A DNA stretch of 64,000 bases from Actinomycetota bacterium (lineage in GTDB: Bacteria > Actinomycetota > Acidimicrobiia > Acidimicrobiales > Ilumatobacteraceae), in NCBI GenBank assembly GCA_947454105.1, contig CANGIP010000001.1, forward strand, positions 1-64,000, given 5' to 3'. Below, piece by piece: positions 60,888 to 64,000 of the stretch. The translations under genes were made by a program, and so were the position numbers. Below the pieces are notes generated by a model. It ran no database searches. It saw only the letters and a program-made list of their open reading frames with translations, and had not been told where the DNA came from. Numbering within the stretch: position 1 is the stretch's first letter; every line of letters begins with the position of its first letter.

Positions 60888-61718
60888 ATGTCAGATAATT
60901 CCCCCTCCACACCCGAACTTCTGGTTGACCAAATAGACGCTCTTCGTGTGCTGAGGGCCAACAGTGACGAAGAAAAAGGTCGACTACTTGAACAAATCGG
61001 CGGCAAGGGCGTTGTTGAGCAAGAGATGGTGTCACAGATGTCAGCCATTAGGCCTCTTCACCATCCCGATCGCTTTGAGGAAGCTCATCGAATGATGATG
61101 CGCGGTATCGAAGTTCTTGATCGCAATGGTCCACGACCGGCAAAAGTTCCCAACATTGGACCGCTTCGACCAATTGCTCAATGGTTGGTACAGCAGGTCA
61201 CTCGCTGGATTGTGAAAAGCCATCTCAATCGACTCACTGGACGAATCTGTGGTCTCTACGAAAAGCGTGAAGCAAACAGTGATTGGGGAACGCGTGAACA
61301 CGCCATGTTGCGTCGCGCTCGCCTTGACGCACGGCGGGTTCAAGCCAACTCCGGTGGAAATGCTCTAGGACTACCCACTTTCCTTCTGGGTGGCGCAGCC
61401 CTGACTTCGGTCGGGAGCGGATTGCAAAGTTTGGCACGAACCGCAATGGACTCGACGCTCGGCATTTCAATACTTGGTTTCATCGCAGTTTTTGTCTTGG
61501 GCGCCTTGTCATGGGTAGCGCTCTACAGCGCTGGAGTCGCACGTCGACGCATACGACTGTCAACTGACCAACCAATGAGAGCACTTTGGGAAACCATCGG
61601 CGCAGCCGGCAAACCACCGCGCGACGAGAGTTACAACTTTGCGGTGTATGCCATCATTCTTCTTGTGTTGGCATGGATTGTCGTTCCGCTAGCGATTTGG
61701 TTAGCAATTACTGCTTAA
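60888..61718 (+). CDS. Hypothetical protein with C-terminal membrane segments
   Basis: The 276-residue protein has a charged helical N-terminal half (residues 1-160). A weakly hydrophobic stretch lies near 160-185, then two clear membrane helices follow near 195-220 (ISILGFIAVFVLGALSWVALYSAGV) and 250-275 (AIILLVLAWIVVPLAIWLAI). I recognise no family. A recurring feature is the R/K-rich region between the helices. It is divergent from mscL and overlaps the MFS gene stop by 11 bases. Confidence 0.75.
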   Translation: MSDNSPSTPELLVDQIDALRVLRANSDEEKGRLLEQIGGKGVVEQEMVSQMSAIRPLHHPDRFEEAHRMMMRGIEVLDRNGPRPAKVPNIGPLRPIAQWLVQQVTRWIVKSHLNRLTGRICGLYEKREANSDWGTREHAMLRRARLDARRVQANSGGNALGLPTFLLGGAALTSVGSGLQSLARTAMDSTLGISILGFIAVFVLGALSWVALYSAGVARRRIRLSTDQPMRALWETIGAAGKPPRDESYNFAVYAIILLVLAWIVVPLAIWLAITA

Positions 61719-62994
61719 CTTCATCGCCGTGACCCTCAAGGTCTTCAAAGCGATTCACCTGACGAAGTGTTGGGAAGAATACCGAATACAACGCGACGAC
61801 ACCGAGTGTTGCTACTCCTCCGCCGACTACTGCTGCCTTTGTTCCAAATGCCTGGGCGGCCACGCCACTCTCAAATGCGCCCAGCTCATTGCTTGCGCCA
61901 ATAAACACGTTCTCAACTGCCATGACTCGGCCGCGCTTATCGTCAGGAGTCACTAGTGGCACCAGAGTTCCACGGATATACACGCTGATCATGTCTGAGC
62001 CCGACAACAAGATAAGTGCAGCAAAAGCAACAACATATGAAGTTGTCAGTCCGAGCGCAACAGTTGCAGCTCCGAATAAACCAACGACAATCAATAACGT
62101 ACGTCCTACTCGACGCGTAACAGGCCGCGAGGCCAAGAATACTGCCATGACCGCCGCACCGATACCGGGAGCAGCGCGTAACCAGCCGTAAGCGATATCA
62201 CCAACATGAAGTTGATCTTCAGCAATTGCTGGCAAGAGTGCGACCGCACCGCCAAAGAGAACAGCGAATAGATCTAACGAAATAGCTGCTAACAAAATCG
62301 GCGTGCGCCGAATGAAACGCAATCCCTCGAGTGCAGTGTGCAGCGATACCTTCTCAGCCTTATCTTTCACGGCCCGTGGCGTAGGTGGTCGCACAAACTT
62401 CACAGACAACAAGAACGAGACACCGCAGCCGATCAAAACTGCCGAGACAAGATACGCCACACCTGGATCAACGGCATATAAGAATCCACCTGTAGCTGGT
62501 CCGATAATTGCTGCTGTCGTCCAAGTTGCTGAGTACATCGCAATCGTTCGAGGAAGCGCGCCATCTGGTGCAACCATCGGTGGAATTGAACGGATTGAGG
62601 GTGCAGCAAATGCACGAGCACAACCAAAAACAAAGGCAATCATAAACAGCGGCCAAACCGCTGTTGGCTCAGAAAATGCGTACACAGCTAGAACTGCCGA
62701 ACAGAGCAACTCAAACGCCACCGCGATTCCACCAACGATTTTGCGGTTGAATCGATCGGCCACCGAACCAGTGACCAATACCAATAGTGCAGCCGGCAGA
62801 AACTCGGCAAGACCAAGTAGACCGATATCAAGTTCACGGCCAGTGATGTCATAAATCTGTTTGCCAAGCACCGTTGCCTGCAACATCACACCTGAAGATG
62901 TAAAAATGCTAGAGCCCAGCAAGTTGCGGACAGGGCCCACTCTCAGTAAATCACGAGTACTTTCGGCTGGATTTCTTTGTTTTGGGGCAGACAC
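61708..62994 (-). CDS. MFS transporter (EntS/macrolide-efflux-like)
   Basis: This 428-residue protein has about 12 helices and the layout of MFS_3/EntS-type exporters. GSVADRFNRKIVGGIAVAFELLCSAVLAVYAF is the loop 2-3 motif, and a second half begins near RRTPILLAAISLDLFAVLFGGAVALLPA. The substrate is unknown; relatives export siderophores, drugs or peptides. It is divergent from the amidase gene, with 39 bases between starts, where both promoters must overlap. Confidence 0.9.
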   Translation of the reverse strand: MSAPKQRNPAESTRDLLRVGPVRNLLGSSIFTSSGVMLQATVLGKQIYDITGRELDIGLLGLAEFLPAALLVLVTGSVADRFNRKIVGGIAVAFELLCSAVLAVYAFSEPTAVWPLFMIAFVFGCARAFAAPSIRSIPPMVAPDGALPRTIAMYSATWTTAAIIGPATGGFLYAVDPGVAYLVSAVLIGCGVSFLLSVKFVRPPTPRAVKDKAEKVSLHTALEGLRFIRRTPILLAAISLDLFAVLFGGAVALLPAIAEDQLHVGDIAYGWLRAAPGIGAAVMAVFLASRPVTRRVGRTLLIVVGLFGAATVALGLTTSYVVAFAALILLSGSDMISVYIRGTLVPLVTPDDKRGRVMAVENVFIGASNELGAFESGVAAQAFGTKAAVVGGGVATLGVVALYSVFFPTLRQVNRFEDLEGHGDEVKQ

Positions 62995-63033
62995 AGACTG
63001 TTTACCTTAGCGAAGTCTTCTATCATTTCGAGT

Positions 63034-64000
63034 ATGACTTCACTTGCAGATGACACTCGTTGGCTTGATGCCACCGCCCAAGCAGACCTCGTTTCTACTG
63101 GTGATGTTTCTCCCATTGAGTTAGTTGAGGCTGCAATCGAGCGTGCCGAACGTTACGACAGCAAACTGAACGCTTTGACATATCGCTGGTTTGACGCAGC
63201 CCGACAACTCGCAACGAGTAGCGATCTTCCCGAAGGCCCGTTTCGCGGTGTGCCATATCTCTTAAAAGATCTCTATGCCGCTGAAGCGGGTAAGCCCCTC
63301 AGCAATGGCAGCAAGGCATACAAAGAAGCGAACTACGTCTCGACCGAAGACACCACTCTTGTTTCGCGCTACAAAGCATCAGGTTTGATTTCGATCGGTC
63401 GTAGTAACAGTCCTGAATTTGGCAGCGTTCCCGTCACCGAACCCGAAGCATGGGGGCCAACACGCAACCCTTGGGATCTCACGCGAACTTCTGGTGGATC
63501 AAGTGGCGGCTCAGCAGCAGCAGTAGCCACTGGAATTGTTCCTATTGCCCACGCCAGTGATGGCGGAGGTTCAATTCGTATTCCAGCATCTTGTTGCGGT
63601 CTCGTTGGTCTCAAGATTTCGCAAGGTCGTATTTCAATGGGACCTCTTCGCGATGAAAGTAACCTCGGAGTCGAGCACTGCGTCAGTCGCAGCGTGCGCG
63701 ACTCGGCTCGCTTACTTGATGCAACTCATGGTCCCGGAATCGGTGACGTGATTATTGCGCCCACGCCACGTCGCCCATTCGTTGATGAAGTTGGTGCCGA
63801 CCCTGGTCGACTACGAATCGGTTTGCTCGACTTCAACCCGCGCGGTGGCGAAGTGCACGCCGATTGTGTTGACGGCGTTCACCAAACTGCAAAACTTCTT
63901 GAATCACTTGGTCACCATGTTGAGCCAGGCTTTCCTGAAATACTCTCCGACGAAGAAATCGGCCGTGCGTTTAGCATGTTGTGGAGCACCAACATGGGTA
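63034..64000 (+). CDS. Amidase signature (AS) family enzyme, 3' end cut by the window
   Basis: The frame is open from the ATG at 63034 to the last base, giving 322 residues without a stop. It has the Ser-cisSer-Lys triad of the AS family: Lys in PYLLKDLYAA and the serine loop in RTSGGSSGGSAAAVATG, followed by the nucleophile Ser in HASDGGGSIRIPASCCGLVG. The start MTSLADDTRWLDATAQADLV is typical. AS enzymes hydrolyse diverse amides; the substrate is unknown. About 100-150 C-terminal residues lie outside the window. Confidence 0.93.
   Translation, partial: MTSLADDTRWLDATAQADLVSTGDVSPIELVEAAIERAERYDSKLNALTYRWFDAARQLATSSDLPEGPFRGVPYLLKDLYAAEAGKPLSNGSKAYKEANYVSTEDTTLVSRYKASGLISIGRSNSPEFGSVPVTEPEAWGPTRNPWDLTRTSGGSSGGSAAAVATGIVPIAHASDGGGSIRIPASCCGLVGLKISQGRISMGPLRDESNLGVEHCVSRSVRDSARLLDATHGPGIGDVIIAPTPRRPFVDEVGADPGRLRIGLLDFNPRGGEVHADCVDGVHQTAKLLESLGHHVEPGFPEILSDEEIGRAFSMLWSTNMG

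Noticed and set aside
62303-62854. Antisense frame (183 residues) within the MFS transporter gene
   Set aside because: Thr/Asn/Ala-rich low-complexity translation from the opposite strand of a membrane protein gene; no start signal.

Overview
The window looks like chromosomal DNA of an actinobacterium, most likely a freshwater or marine Acidimicrobiia (Ilumatobacter-like) lineage. This is inference from gene content, moderate GC and GTG starts: F420-type luciferase-like oxidoreductases, a ferredoxin sulfite reductase with split CysD/CysN and an Fe-S CysH, a SUF system carrying a Rieske protein, and ethylmalonyl-CoA pathway enzymes. No rRNA, tRNA, CRISPR array, insertion sequence or phage gene was seen. 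Genes are tightly packed, with many 4-bp ATGA overlaps.

Layout. 0-1.6 kb: the 3' end of a PhzF-like gene, a broken second copy of the 3' end of a ybaK-like gene, a VOC protein, intact ybaK, and a pterin dehydratase. 1.6-4.4 kb: a calcium-type P-type ATPase behind a structured leader. 4.4-9.1 kb: a split SUF cluster (sufD-Rieske-sufC, and sufB apart), both units preceded by the same palindrome. 9.1-11.9 kb: a ferredoxin with an Asp in place of one cluster cysteine, oligopeptidase B, and a DoxX/MauE-like protein. 11.9-19.8 kb: assimilatory sulfate reduction with siroheme synthesis (cysH-cysD-cysN-met8-cobA-orf-sir), divergent from a TauD-type dioxygenase. 20.7-23.6 kb: an alpha/beta hydrolase, a thioredoxin-fused protein and a UGSC-family selenoprotein, whose reading frame runs through an in-frame TGA followed 11 nt later by a hairpin. 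24.5-33.1 kb: scattered ethylmalonyl-CoA pathway genes (mesaconyl-CoA hydratase-like MaoC, methylsuccinyl-CoA dehydrogenase, malyl/methylmalyl-CoA lyase, a CitE-like lyase or thioesterase) mixed with mutY, a flippase and small enzymes.

34.1-46.7 kb: reductive pyrimidine catabolism. A class III aminotransferase faces an eight-gene minus-strand operon: beta-ureidopropionase-like nitrilase, dihydropyrimidinase, malonate-semialdehyde dehydrogenase, LLM oxidoreductase, and a four-gene NMT1/THI5-type ABC importer. A divergent MocR regulator sits upstream and a hairpin terminator closes the operon. 46.7-51 kb: a PPOX flavoprotein, a thioredoxin-like protein, HrpB helicase (no ordinary start codon) and a TauE-like exporter. 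51-54.2 kb: an AT-rich, probably acquired three-gene cassette of envelope or secreted proteins: a Tat substrate, an M15-like metallopeptidase and a lipoprotein. 54.2-64 kb: fumarase, enoyl-CoA hydratase, an LLM enzyme, ABC-F, an SGNH lipoprotein, MscL, an unknown membrane protein, an MFS transporter and a truncated amidase.

The most notable items are the UGSC selenoprotein operon, the paired suf operators, a hairpin repeat found at two convergent gene junctions, the structured leader of the P-type ATPase, and the AT-rich secreted-protein cassette.
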